From Amycolatopsis rifamycinica (lineage in GTDB: Bacteria; Actinomycetota; Actinomycetes; Mycobacteriales; Pseudonocardiaceae), in the NCBI RefSeq assembly GCF_000695625.1, contig NZ_JMQI01000024.1, forward strand, positions 214,498 to 278,497: 64,000 nt of DNA, written 5' to 3'. The notes below the pieces were generated by a model that saw only the letters and a program-made list of their open reading frames with translations, ran no database searches and was not told the DNA's origin. A program made the translations under genes and the position numbers. Positions within the stretch are counted from its first letter, which is position 1. Each line of letters opens with the position of its first letter. Shown in pieces: positions 9,591 to 18,272 of this stretch.

Positions 9591-10383
9591 TCACCAGAAG
9601 GATTCGAGCTTGCCGTCCCCGCCGGGTTCCGGCCAGCGCAGGACCATGTCGACCTTCTCCCGCCGATCGAGGTGACGGGACTGCTCGTCACCTCGGTCCG
9701 CTCGTCCAGTGTGGACTTCGGCACCGGGAAACCCACGGCGCGGTAGAGGGCCGGCCGGTTGGTCAGCACGGCCACCTCGCAATAGTCGGCGGAAGCCCGG
9801 CAGATCTCCCGGTAGGCTCAGTGCGCGGCCAGCACAGCAGCAGCCATTGGCAGCTGTCCACCCGCAGTCCGTGCCGCAGCCGGATGCGGTGCTGCACGGC
9901 AGCGAAGACATTGGCCAGCCGCGTCGATTCGAGGGGAACGTCGTCGCGCTGGGCGAGTGCGGCGAAGGCCTTGCCGTGGGGAACCCCTTGCGGGTACCAC
10001 CGGCCGCGGTTCGGCCGTCCACGCTTGGCCCGGCCGGCGTGGTGGGTCCGCGCGATCCGCTGGAATTCTCCGCCCGGTCTTCGCCACCACCAACCCCGGC
10101 CGCACAGCAGCCCGAGCGTCCAGCGCGGGAAGGAGAGGATGACCGCCGAGACGAGGAGCACGCCACCGAAGAACAGCAAGCCGGGCAGCAGCGCCGAAGG
10201 CCAGTGTCCGGAAAGGACACCACACAGGTCGCGGCCACCGCTCGGGCAGGCCGGCATCGGCTGCGGGTGAAACCGCCAGAGAATCACCAGTCCCACGAGC
10301 CAGAACACCGTCGAGGCCAGGGAGACGGCCGCCAGCAGCCGGCCGGCGAACGGGCTGAGCAATTCCGTGAGGAACTTGGTCAT
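9591..10383 (-). pseudogene. Decayed membrane protein at the end of the conflict operon (two frameshifts)
   Basis: ATG 10383 follows GGAGGG and starts MTKFLTELLSPFAGRLL with two membrane helices (about residues 12-35 and 62-88). The frame holds through HGLRVDSCQWLLLCWPRTE, then protein-like sequence continues in a second frame from about 9818 (AYREICRASADYCEVAVLTN to TLDERTEV) and in a third from about 9690 (REKVDMVLRW to KLESFW, stop at 9591). Each switch equals loss of one base. Either a recent pseudogene or sequence errors; the intact product would be about 263 residues. Last gene of the leftward operon. Confidence 0.6.
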
Positions 10384-10391
10384 CGACCCTC

Positions 10392-10610
10392 CTACGGCCG
10401 GCGCAGGCCACGACCGGCCGGACCCGCCTCGCGGCCGGGCCGGAGAACCAGCCGCCGCCGGGGATGCGCCGCTGTCGTCTTCTCCGGGCATACCCCGTCG
10501 GCGAGCGGCGCGTCCGGGTAGCCCAGCTCCTGGTGCTCGCAGTGCTCGTGCGGGCACATCCAGACCGTCGTGGGCAACGGAAACTGCGGCGGCAGCGGAA
10601 TCGGCAACAT
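10392..10610 (-). CDS. 72-residue Cys/His-rich small protein of the conflict operon
   Basis: Too short for a confident family. Pro-rich start (MLPIPLPPQFPLPTTVW), then CPHEHCEHQ and a later CPE, a possible zinc knuckle, and a basic Arg/Gly tail. The ATG overlaps the stop of the vWA gene by 1 nt (TGATG) and follows GGGGGAG, so it is translationally coupled. It ends 8 bp before the decayed membrane gene. Coupling and position argue for a real gene; function unknown, possibly an adaptor for the vWA protein. Confidence 0.6.
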   Translation of the reverse strand: MLPIPLPPQFPLPTTVWMCPHEHCEHQELGYPDAPLADGVCPEKTTAAHPRRRLVLRPGREAGPAGRGLRRP

Positions 10611-11242
10611 CACTCCCCCGTTCCCCGCCGCGCGGCTCGGCTCAATCCCGTGGCCATCGACGCGATGCCCGTGCGGATCGACTTCTCGTCCGCGATCAGG
10701 CGGCGCTCGTCCCGCTGTCCCGGGCACGCCAGTGCCGACAACGCCGACGTCGCTCCCGGTCCCAGCCCGCGCACGATGATCCGGACGCCCGACGCGCACA
10801 GGCCGCGGGCCAGCTCCTTCGCCCGCGCGGGGTCGCCCACGTCTCCGTCGCCGAAGACGCACAGCACCCGGTCGCCCGGCAGGGGGGCCAGGTCGCGGCC
10901 GGCCACTTCGAGCGTCGGCACCAGGTTCGTGCCGCCGTGCGAGAACGCCTCGCCGAGGCGGTCGGTCAGGGCCGCCTGGGACGCGCCCGGCGGTACGTAC
11001 TCGGCGATCTCGTGGTTCCACAGGACCAGCCCGCAGTCGTAGCGGGCCGCGAAGGCCTCGGCCAGGAACTGCTCGCCGCCCGCGATCGCCTCCGTCAGCC
11101 GGGGACCTGCCATCGAGCCGCTGACGTCGAGGCACAGCAGCACCGTCGAGCGGTACTTCGCCCGCAGGGCCGCGAAGTGCGGTCCCGGCGGCGACTGCGT
11201 CAGGCCGGCGCCCTCGAACCGCTTGCGGACCCATTCGCTCAT
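10610..11242 (-). CDS. von Willebrand factor A (vWA) domain protein
   Basis: 210 residues, essentially one vWA fold. MIDAS metal site: DVSGSM near residue 42, the Thr in GGTNLV and the Asp in FGDGDVGD. No signal peptide, so cytoplasmic. Start ATG 11242 follows AGGAG and lies 20 bp after an Hsp70 gene. In bacteria, cytoplasmic vWA proteins commonly act as adaptors for MoxR-type or other chaperone ATPases; here no MoxR gene is present, and Hsp70s are the obvious partners. That pairing is inferred from operon context. Confidence 0.88.
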   Translation of the reverse strand: MSEWVRKRFEGAGLTQSPPGPHFAALRAKYRSTVLLCLDVSGSMAGPRLTEAIAGGEQFLAEAFAARYDCGLVLWNHEIAEYVPPGASQAALTDRLGEAFSHGGTNLVPTLEVAGRDLAPLPGDRVLCVFGDGDVGDPARAKELARGLCASGVRIIVRGLGPGATSALSALACPGQRDERRLIADEKSIRTGIASMATGLSRAARRGTGE

Positions 11243-11261
11243 CGCGTCTCCTGACCGACCG

Positions 11262-12782
11262 TCACTGCCGGACGGTGAGGGCGCCGAGCGAGCCGGCCAG
11301 CCGCCGGGTCGACTCGGCGTCGACCACACCGTCGATGTACGCCTCGAGTTCGAGCACCCGGCCGCTCTCCGGGTCCTTCGCGGTGACGCCGAGCAGCCCG
11401 TCCTCGTCGACCCGCAGGGTGACTTCGACGCGGGAACCGGCCGCCAGCGGCGGCAGGCCGGTGAGCTCGCCGTCGAGCACGCGGCGGTTGTCGGCCACCT
11501 CGGCCGACGGCAGCTCGCCCGCCTGCTCGTAGACCTGCACGCGGACGGCGTCCTGGTGGTCGGCCACCGTGCAGAACGCGGCCGTCGCGGTCGCCGGCAG
11601 CGGCGCGTTGCGGTGCACCACGTGGACCACCGCCTGCCGCGTGCCGCTCGGGTCGTGGCTGTCCTCGACCAGGATCCCGAAGCTGCGCGGCACCACCGAC
11701 CGCGTCGCGCGGCGGGCCCGGGCGCGGCCGGCCAGCTCGGCGGCCCGGATCGCCGCCCCGCGGACGACGGCGTGGTCGGGGTCCACGAGCCGGGGCCGCC
11801 GGCCCAGCCGGGCCTCGATCGCCGCCGCTACAGCGGGCATCCGGCTCGAGCCGCCGACGAGCACCACCTCGTGGACGCGGAGGACCCCCTTGCCCGCGGC
11901 GGCGGACAGCACCCGCTCGACGATCGCGAGCGTGCGCTCGACCAGGTCGGCGCCGAGCCGTTCCAGCGCCGCCCGGTCGAACGGCACGGTCACCCGCCGC
12001 CCCGCGCAGCACAGGGGAACCGGCCGGCCCGTCCGCACGCTCAGGTCCTTCTTGACCGCTTCCGCCGTCGCGCGCACCTCGTGCGGGAACGCGTCGTCGT
12101 CGTACGGGTCGATGCCGGGTGCCGCCGTGGTGAAGCTTTCGAGGAGGAAGTCCGCGATCCGCTCGTCCCAGTCGGCGCCGCCGAGCCTGCTGTCTCCGTC
12201 GGTCGCCACGACCTGGGCGCCGTCCCGGCCGACGCGCAGCACCGTCGTGTCGAACGTGCCGCCGCCGAGGTCGTAGACGAGCACGACGCTCCCGGGCCGC
12301 GCGGTGACGCCGTAGTGCAGCGCGGCCGCGACCGGTTCGCTGAGCAGCTCCAGCACTTCGATCCCGGCCAGCCGCGCCGCCTGGAAGGTCGCTTCCCGTT
12401 CCCGCGCCCCGAAGTACGCCGGGACGGTGACGACCGCCCGGACCACCTCGCCCGCCCCCGCACCCAGGTGGCGGCGCGCGTCCTGCACCAGGCTGCGCAA
12501 GATCAGCGCGGACACCGACTCCGGCGTGTGCGCGACGTCGTGGAACAGCAGCTCGAAGTCCTCGCCCATCCGGCGTTTGACGAGCGCCACGGCGTTGTCC
12601 GGGTCGGCCGCCCCGGCGGTGCGGGCCGCGGCGCCGACCAGCGCCTCGGTGGCCGACGCGAAGTACACCACCGACGGCGTCGCCGGCTCGCCCAGCAGGT
12701 TCGGCAGCACTTCCGGCTGCCCGTCCGCGCCGGCCGCGGCGACGGCCGAGAACGTGGTGCCGAGGTCGATGCCGAGGATCAC
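11262..12782 (-). CDS. Hsp70-family chaperone (DnaK-like, short), second of three
   Basis: 506 residues, the shortest of the three. GTG 12782 overlaps the stop of the upstream 63-residue membrane gene (GTGA, 4 nt), which decides the start. ATPase motifs: LGIDLGTTFSAV, VYDLGGGTFDTTV, VLVGGSSRMPAV. A beta substrate-binding region is present, ending at ALTVRQ, but there is no C-terminal helical lid. Sequence differs from the other two copies throughout, so it is not a recent duplicate. Probably works with the GrpE-like factor encoded at the head of this operon. Confidence 0.92.
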   Translation of the reverse strand: MILGIDLGTTFSAVAAAGADGQPEVLPNLLGEPATPSVVYFASATEALVGAAARTAGAADPDNAVALVKRRMGEDFELLFHDVAHTPESVSALILRSLVQDARRHLGAGAGEVVRAVVTVPAYFGAREREATFQAARLAGIEVLELLSEPVAAALHYGVTARPGSVVLVYDLGGGTFDTTVLRVGRDGAQVVATDGDSRLGGADWDERIADFLLESFTTAAPGIDPYDDDAFPHEVRATAEAVKKDLSVRTGRPVPLCCAGRRVTVPFDRAALERLGADLVERTLAIVERVLSAAAGKGVLRVHEVVLVGGSSRMPAVAAAIEARLGRRPRLVDPDHAVVRGAAIRAAELAGRARARRATRSVVPRSFGILVEDSHDPSGTRQAVVHVVHRNAPLPATATAAFCTVADHQDAVRVQVYEQAGELPSAEVADNRRVLDGELTGLPPLAAGSRVEVTLRVDEDGLLGVTAKDPESGRVLELEAYIDGVVDAESTRRLAGSLGALTVRQ

Positions 12783-12970
12783 ACCGCACTCCACCCCAGG
12801 CCGGTCCAGGCCCGGCGCAGGTGCGCGGCCCAGGACAGCACTTCCCGCCACCACTCGGGGAACGCGCCGGCGACGACCAGAGCCGTCACGGCCAGCAGCG
12901 CCAGCACGACCGCGATCAGCACCACGCGATAGGTCGCGTAGGCGGGCGGCAACGCCTTGAACGCCCTCAT
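12779..12970 (-). CDS. 63-residue single-pass membrane protein
   Basis: One membrane helix (about residues 15-36, TYRVVLIAVVLALLAVTALV) and a Trp-rich C-terminal tail (WWREVLSW). Coupled on both sides: its ATG overlaps the stop of the membrane GTPase gene (ATGA) and its stop overlaps the GTG of the Hsp70 gene (GTGA). Such double coupling supports a real gene made in fixed ratio with its neighbours, perhaps as a membrane anchor for the GTPase. No family recognised. Confidence 0.72.
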   Translation of the reverse strand: MRAFKALPPAYATYRVVLIAVVLALLAVTALVVAGAFPEWWREVLSWAAHLRRAWTGLGWSAV

Positions 12971-14592
12971 ACCGCTTCCTCCGGTTCCTTGTCCGGTTCG
13001 CCGGGAGGCGAGGCGTTCGCCGGGTCGGCCCACAGCCGGAGCCCGGCGCCGGCCGAGAGCCACGCCAGCGGCGCGGCCGGCGATCGCGGGTCGCCGGCCG
13101 GGAGGCCGGCGAGGGAGGCCACCAGGAAGTAGCGGACCTCGCGGAAGTCGCGTTCGGCCGCGAGGACGAGGTTGTCCAGCCCGGCCCGCTCCAGCCAGGC
13201 CCGGACGCCGTCCGGCGTGAGGTCGTCCGCCGGCGGGAGGCCGGCCAGCAGGTCCGCCTTGACCACCGCCACCGCGAGCCGCTGCCTGCGGGTGTCCACC
13301 CGGTAGTCCTGGAGGCGTTTCGCCGTCAGGTGGTAGACGTACTCCGGGGCCTCGGCGGCCGGGTTCGCCTCGACCGGCACGGACGAGCCCCCGGCGAGCT
13401 GGTCGCGCACCCACGGCAGCGAGAACGGGTCCACCACGAACACCAGGCCCTGCGCGTGGTCGAGGAACTCGAGTTCGGTGTTGTCGTCGCGGTCGGCGTA
13501 GAACTCCCCCGCCGCGTCGAACAGGTGCAGCAGCGCGCGCCGCCGTCCGGCGGTGTACCGGACGGTGACCGCCGGCGGCAGCTCCCCCGCCGGCGTCTTC
13601 ACCGTGTCGCCGCCGGCCCCGAGCAGCGACACCGCGTTGTCGAACGTCTGACGGCTGTCTTCGTCGACGAACTCGATCTCCCCGCCGTCGGCGGCGACGC
13701 GGTCGCGCACCGCGAGCAGACCGGTGTAGACGAGCCGGGTCTTGCCCGCCGAGACCGGCCCGAACACCGGCAGCCGGACGTCGGTGACCAGCGCCGCCCC
13801 GGCGCGCAGGGGCTCGAGGCAGCGCGGGCAGCGCGGCGGGATCTTCCGCGCGGCGCGCACGACCGACGTCGGGAGCACGTGGCCGCAGCCGCACCGCCGC
13901 CAGAGCCCGCCCAGCCGGCCCGGCCGGACGTCGCGGTGGATCTCCCCGCAGCCCGGGCAGGCGAACACCGGCAGCTGGGTGACGTGGTAGCACGCCGGGC
14001 AGCTCCCGCTCGCCCCGCGCGACCGGCGGACGAGCTGGTCGGCCGCCCGCAGCAGGCCCGTCGGAACCGCCCACAGCGCCCACAGGACGAACAACAGCAC
14101 CCCGCCCGCCCCGACGATCACCGCGGTGGCGGCCAGCGCGCCCGCGCTCACGGCGAACCACCCGGGGGCGAGGACGAACGCCACCGCCGCCCGGCCCGGC
14201 CACGAGCGCCGGAAGACGCCGCCGATCCAGTGCCAGCCGTCCGCGAGGAGGGTGGCATCGGCCCGCCAGACCTGGCCGAGGTCGGCGTGCGCCTGCGCGC
14301 TGAAGTACGCCGGCCAGGCGCGGTCCCGCGCGAACGGGTTGTTCCCCCGCAGCCGGCGCAGGCGGGTGGCGCCGGCGGTGACGCGGTCCGGCGTGACGGT
14401 CTCGGGCGGCGTGCGACGGTCGGTGAGCGTGAGCAGGGCCGAGCCGAAGGCCAGCAGCACCCCGGCGGCGGCCGCCACGGGCAGCACGATCGACAGGGCG
14501 GGCAGGAAGAACCACAGCAGGCCGGCGACGAGCAGCCACGCCACGAAGTACAGCGCGACGATCGCCGCGATAAACCCCAGGATGTACGGCAC
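12967..14592 (-). CDS. Membrane-bound zinc-ribbon TRAFAC-type GTPase (double-GTPase family candidate)
   Basis: 541 residues. Start is GTG 14592, 3 bp after the upstream stop. Order: two hydrophobic segments (residues 3-55), a further pair (about 136-180), zinc ribbons with SCPAC, ACPGC, RCGC and RCPRC (198-258), then a P-loop NTPase domain: Walker A FGPVSAGKTR (277-286), switch/G3-like LFDAAGE (357-363) and a G4-like VVKADLL. It faces the cytoplasm at the membrane. A second zinc-ribbon GTPase lies two genes upstream, which matches the paired double-GTPase arrangement known from NTP-dependent bacterial conflict systems. Family name is from memory; GTPase and membrane features are directly seen. 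Confidence 0.82.
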   Translation of the reverse strand: MPYILGFIAAIVALYFVAWLLVAGLLWFFLPALSIVLPVAAAAGVLLAFGSALLTLTDRRTPPETVTPDRVTAGATRLRRLRGNNPFARDRAWPAYFSAQAHADLGQVWRADATLLADGWHWIGGVFRRSWPGRAAVAFVLAPGWFAVSAGALAATAVIVGAGGVLLFVLWALWAVPTGLLRAADQLVRRSRGASGSCPACYHVTQLPVFACPGCGEIHRDVRPGRLGGLWRRCGCGHVLPTSVVRAARKIPPRCPRCLEPLRAGAALVTDVRLPVFGPVSAGKTRLVYTGLLAVRDRVAADGGEIEFVDEDSRQTFDNAVSLLGAGGDTVKTPAGELPPAVTVRYTAGRRRALLHLFDAAGEFYADRDDNTELEFLDHAQGLVFVVDPFSLPWVRDQLAGGSSVPVEANPAAEAPEYVYHLTAKRLQDYRVDTRRQRLAVAVVKADLLAGLPPADDLTPDGVRAWLERAGLDNLVLAAERDFREVRYFLVASLAGLPAGDPRSPAAPLAWLSAGAGLRLWADPANASPPGEPDKEPEEAV

Positions 14593-14595
14593 CGC

Positions 14596-17079
14596 TCACC
14601 GTCCCTTGGGGAAGCCGGGGAGCCGCCAGCCGGATTTCGCCGTCCCGCCGTCGCCGTCCGCGGCCCGCTTTTCGGCGCGCTGCCCGGCCCGGGCCGCGCC
14701 GTCGCGCGCGGTCCGCTTGGCGCGTTCGGTCTGACCGGTGGTGCCCCGGGCCCCGCGGCTGTCGAGCAGTCGGTGCCAGCGGGTGGCGTGGTCCTCGCCG
14801 GCCGCCCGCAGCACCTGCGCGATCCGCGGCTGCCGGTCCCGCCCGGCCGCGTTCAGCCAGTTCAGCAGCACGCGCTCGGCCGTGCCCGCGGCCGCGTCGG
14901 GGGTGGCGGGCAGGCCGATCACGACGAAGCTGAGCGCCGCGGCCACGTCGGCCCGGCGCGCCTGCTCGCGGTCGTCCCAGTGCCGGGGCAGCTCGCGCAG
15001 CAGCACCTCCAGCAGGTCCGGTCCGGCCCGCTCCACCACGGCGGTCGCCTCCGCCGGCCGCACGCGGTCCAGCAGCGCCGCCGCGATGTCCGCGGCCCGC
15101 GCGGTCAGCACCGGCCGGCTGACCTGCGCGAGAGCGTTCGGCCGCACCGGCTTCCCCTCGCCGAGCGCGGCCAGCCAGCGGCGCACGCCGGCGTCCTCTT
15201 GGGACAGTCCGGCCAGCCGGCTGCGGCCGGGCAGCGCGCTGCGGCCGGACACCTCGGCAAGGACGTCCAGCTCGGCGGCGGTCGGCCGCTCCCCCACCAG
15301 CTGGTCCAGCACCGCCGCGACGACGTCCTCGAGCGGCCCGGGCATCGGCCCCGCCGGCAGGGTCCGCAGCAACGCCGTCAGCTCTTCGGCGGTCGGTGCC
15401 GACTCCGTGAACAGCGCGTGCCACGCCCACTCGCCGCGGTGCTCGGCGGGGAGGGCGGACGTCCGCACGAGCACCTCCGTGATCGTCTCGCGGCGGACGT
15501 CCCGGCCGCCGGACGCCACGGCCGCCGCCGTGACGGCGGCGTCGAGGTCCGCGGTCGGGTCCGTCGCCGCCGGCAGCAGCCGCCGCCACCAGTGCTCGCC
15601 GATGGCGGCTCGGCACTTCCCGGCGTCGGGCCCGGCCAGGCGCGCGGTGAGCTCGTCCCGCACCAGGTCGACCACGTCACCGCCGCAGGACCACCGCTCG
15701 GGCCGGACGGGGGCGTCCGGGTGGTCGGCCCACCACCGGGCGAACCGGTGCGCTCCCGCGGGGAACTCGGCGATCCGGGGCGCCGCGTCGAACCGGGTCG
15801 CCAGCAGCAGGACGTCGTCGAGCCGTTCGGGCGCCACCGCGTCGGCGGCCCGCGCGGCCAGCTCCGCCTTCGTCGCGTCCGGCCTCGCGCTGATCGGCGC
15901 GCCGGTCAGCGCGGCCAGCTCCGCGGCGAACACCGCCCGCTCGACCCGGGCGAGCTCCGGCCCGATCCCGTGGCGCCGCACCGCCTCGTGCAGGCCGCGC
16001 AGCGCGCGGAGGTCGAGGCCGGCGCGCAACGCGGCCTCCGCGATCGGCTGGACGACCTCTTCCGGCTGGGTGGCCGCGCGGCCACCCAGCCAGCCGACCA
16101 GCTCGGCGGCGTGCACGGGGTGCTCGACGGGCTCGCCGAGCACGGCCAGCGCGGCCACGCGGCGGTCCACCGCGTCCGGGCGGTCCCGGTCCCCCGCGAA
16201 CCGCTGGGCTAGCTCGATCGCGTCGACGACGTCGTAGGGGTCCTGCCGCAGGAACCGCGGCACCCACAGCCGCGCGCCCTCGGTCGGCTCGACCGCCGAG
16301 TGCCGTCCGGTGGTGAGGTTGAAGACGAGGAACCCGTGGTCCCGCTCGGGGTTGGCGAGCGGGCCTGCCCAGTCGTCGTGCACCGCCAGCACGTCGTGCC
16401 GGCTCTGGCGGGGGTTCGCCGCGAACACGCGGAACCCGACGCGCAGGGCGCGGGCCTGGGCGAGCAGCACCGTGCCGGCGGCGAGCCAGCCGAGCACCGC
16501 CGAAGCGTCGTCGGACACGAACAGCACCCGCCGCCCTTCCGGCGTGTGCAGGCGGTCCAGCGCCGAATGCACCGCCAGCAGCCATTCCTCGCCGCCGGGC
16601 CGGCCGAGCACCCACTCGCGGACGGCGTCGAGCCCCCACGGGCCGGGCGCCGGGTCGGCGGGCAGCGGGTCGCATTCGGTCGTCGGCGCCGGGCTTTCGG
16701 CCCACCACGGCGCGTCCCAGAGCTGCGCGGGCCGGGTCAGGCCGTAGGCCTCCGGGTCGGTGGTGACCACGGCATGGGTGAACTGGTTGCCTTCGCGCGC
16801 CCCGTTGGCCTCCGCGCCCAGGTACCGGCCGCGGGCGGTCACGTAGACGCCCTCGTCGAACACGTGCGTCAGCGACGGCGGGTACTCGGCGACGTCGCGC
16901 TGCTCCCGCATCCAGGCCACCGGCGGCTCGTACAGGCAGGTGCGCTGCACCAGCGACATGGTGTCGTGGGCGATGCCCGGCGACACGGCCTGGAACTGGA
17001 ACCCGGCCCCGCCGCGGGTGCCCTGCCCCGGCACGCAGTCGGTGTAGTACAGCGAGCCGAACTCCGGCGGCCCGCTCAC
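14596..17079 (-). CDS. GAP1-like GTPase-associated protein
   Basis: 827 residues, soluble. GTG 17079 overlaps the stop of the upstream GTPase gene (GTGA). The N-terminal ~180 residues (FGSLYYTDCVPGQGTRGG, later NQFTHAVV and LWDAPWW) match my memory of the GTPase-associated protein 1 N-terminal domain; a middle region and a long Ala/Leu-rich helical part follow, ending in a basic tail with KRAADGDGG. It sits between the two GTPase genes, as GAP1 proteins do. Likely regulates or scaffolds the GTPase pair. No catalytic motif is recognised; the domain name would need a profile search. Confidence 0.75.
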   Translation of the reverse strand: MSGPPEFGSLYYTDCVPGQGTRGGAGFQFQAVSPGIAHDTMSLVQRTCLYEPPVAWMREQRDVAEYPPSLTHVFDEGVYVTARGRYLGAEANGAREGNQFTHAVVTTDPEAYGLTRPAQLWDAPWWAESPAPTTECDPLPADPAPGPWGLDAVREWVLGRPGGEEWLLAVHSALDRLHTPEGRRVLFVSDDASAVLGWLAAGTVLLAQARALRVGFRVFAANPRQSRHDVLAVHDDWAGPLANPERDHGFLVFNLTTGRHSAVEPTEGARLWVPRFLRQDPYDVVDAIELAQRFAGDRDRPDAVDRRVAALAVLGEPVEHPVHAAELVGWLGGRAATQPEEVVQPIAEAALRAGLDLRALRGLHEAVRRHGIGPELARVERAVFAAELAALTGAPISARPDATKAELAARAADAVAPERLDDVLLLATRFDAAPRIAEFPAGAHRFARWWADHPDAPVRPERWSCGGDVVDLVRDELTARLAGPDAGKCRAAIGEHWWRRLLPAATDPTADLDAAVTAAAVASGGRDVRRETITEVLVRTSALPAEHRGEWAWHALFTESAPTAEELTALLRTLPAGPMPGPLEDVVAAVLDQLVGERPTAAELDVLAEVSGRSALPGRSRLAGLSQEDAGVRRWLAALGEGKPVRPNALAQVSRPVLTARAADIAAALLDRVRPAEATAVVERAGPDLLEVLLRELPRHWDDREQARRADVAAALSFVVIGLPATPDAAAGTAERVLLNWLNAAGRDRQPRIAQVLRAAGEDHATRWHRLLDSRGARGTTGQTERAKRTARDGAARAGQRAEKRAADGDGGTAKSGWRLPGFPKGR

Positions 17080-18272
17080 GAGGCACTCCGGTCGATGACC
17101 TTGAACAGGCCGAGCAGCCACAGCAGCGGTTCGTCGACCCGGAACGGCCGCACACCGCCCGGGTCGACCCGGCCTTCGTCGTAGTCCGGTTCGGCACCCA
17201 GCGAGGACACCGGGAAGTAGCGGAACTTCTTGTAGTGGGAACGCAGGTGCGCGTCGATGTCGTCGGCCCCCAGGTCGGTGAGGAACGCGCGCAGGTGCTC
17301 GTCGGTGTCGCGGCCGTGGGCCTCGTCGTAGCGCGGGCCGGCCGGCGCCGGCCGCAGCAGGGGGTGCCCGTCGCCCAGCATCGGGAAGAAGGCGTCGAAC
17401 TTCGAGAACACCACGGCGATCGGCGTGGTGATCTTCCGGCGCGCGCTGACCCCGCCGCTGCTGCGCAGCAGCTCGGTGATCCGGGTCAGCACGTTGATCG
17501 GCGGGTCCGCGTCCTGCCGGCTCCGGCCCGGCACGGTGATCCGGTCGAGCGAGCCCTTCAGCTGGAACGGGTCCAGCAGCACGATGAGCCCGTCGGCCGA
17601 GGTGAGGTAGGCCTGCGCGTTGACGAACTCCTGGGTCGTCATGTCCTCGCCGGCGGCGTCGTAGAACGACAGCGTCGTCGTGCTGTGCACCTCGCGGCCC
17701 AGGCTGCGGCGGGGCTGGCGCCACTGCAGCACCAGCGGCACCTTGAGCCCGTCGGCGGAGCTCGCCGTCGACTCGAACAGCCGCCGGTCGCTGAACAACG
17801 CCTGCTCGTAGCCGGCCAGCCAGTCGCTGACCGACCCGCTGCCGCCCTGCTGGTCGCCGGCGAACCAGATGTCGGCGGCGAACCGGCGGCGGATGTTGTT
17901 GCGCAGCTCGTGGGCGAGCACCGTCGTGTAGACGGTCTTGCCCGCGCTCTTGCCGCCCACCATGCCGATCAGCGGGCTGCGGCTTTCGGCGAAGTTCGCC
18001 GGCAACGGCGTGTGGCACACCGGGCAGGCGCGGATCCCCGTCGACGTCCCGCAGTCCGGGCACGGCGCGGTGCGCACCGGGAGCGGGTTGCGCGTCTCCG
18101 GCGGCGGGAACGTCGGCAGCGAGTCGGAGTTGTACCCGGTGAGCCGCTGCCGGACCTCGTCGAGGGTGCGCTTGCACCGGTCGCGCCCCGGCGAAGCCCG
18201 GCCCGTGCACTGGAACCGCAGCTTGCTCCCGTCGATCCGGTGGTAGCAGTATGGACAGGCCACTTTGGACAT
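17076..18272 (-). CDS. Zinc-ribbon TRAFAC-type GTPase (double-GTPase family candidate)
   Basis: 398 residues, no membrane segment. Zinc ribbons at residues 6-33 (CPYC and CTGR...RCK) and 71-86 (CPDC, CPVC). GTPase domain: Walker A GGKSAGKT (106-113), G3-like FYDAAGED, and G4-like VFSKFDAF. ATG 18272 overlaps the preceding stop by one base and its own stop overlaps the GAP1 start. Paired with the membrane GTPase further down the operon; the two probably hetero-associate through the GAP1-like protein. GTP specificity is inferred from the SKFD motif and the family. Confidence 0.85.
   Translation of the reverse strand: MSKVACPYCYHRIDGSKLRFQCTGRASPGRDRCKRTLDEVRQRLTGYNSDSLPTFPPPETRNPLPVRTAPCPDCGTSTGIRACPVCHTPLPANFAESRSPLIGMVGGKSAGKTVYTTVLAHELRNNIRRRFAADIWFAGDQQGGSGSVSDWLAGYEQALFSDRRLFESTASSADGLKVPLVLQWRQPRRSLGREVHSTTTLSFYDAAGEDMTTQEFVNAQAYLTSADGLIVLLDPFQLKGSLDRITVPGRSRQDADPPINVLTRITELLRSSGGVSARRKITTPIAVVFSKFDAFFPMLGDGHPLLRPAPAGPRYDEAHGRDTDEHLRAFLTDLGADDIDAHLRSHYKKFRYFPVSSLGAEPDYDEGRVDPGGVRPFRVDEPLLWLLGLFKVIDRSAS

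Noticed and set aside
10610..11242. MoxR-vWA pair
   Set aside because: The vWA protein is clear but no MoxR AAA ATPase is encoded nearby; Hsp70s occupy that place.
13330..16237. Very long rightward frames over the GTPase and GAP1 genes
   Set aside because: High-GC mirror frames; the leftward frames carry Walker motifs, zinc ribbons and coupled starts.
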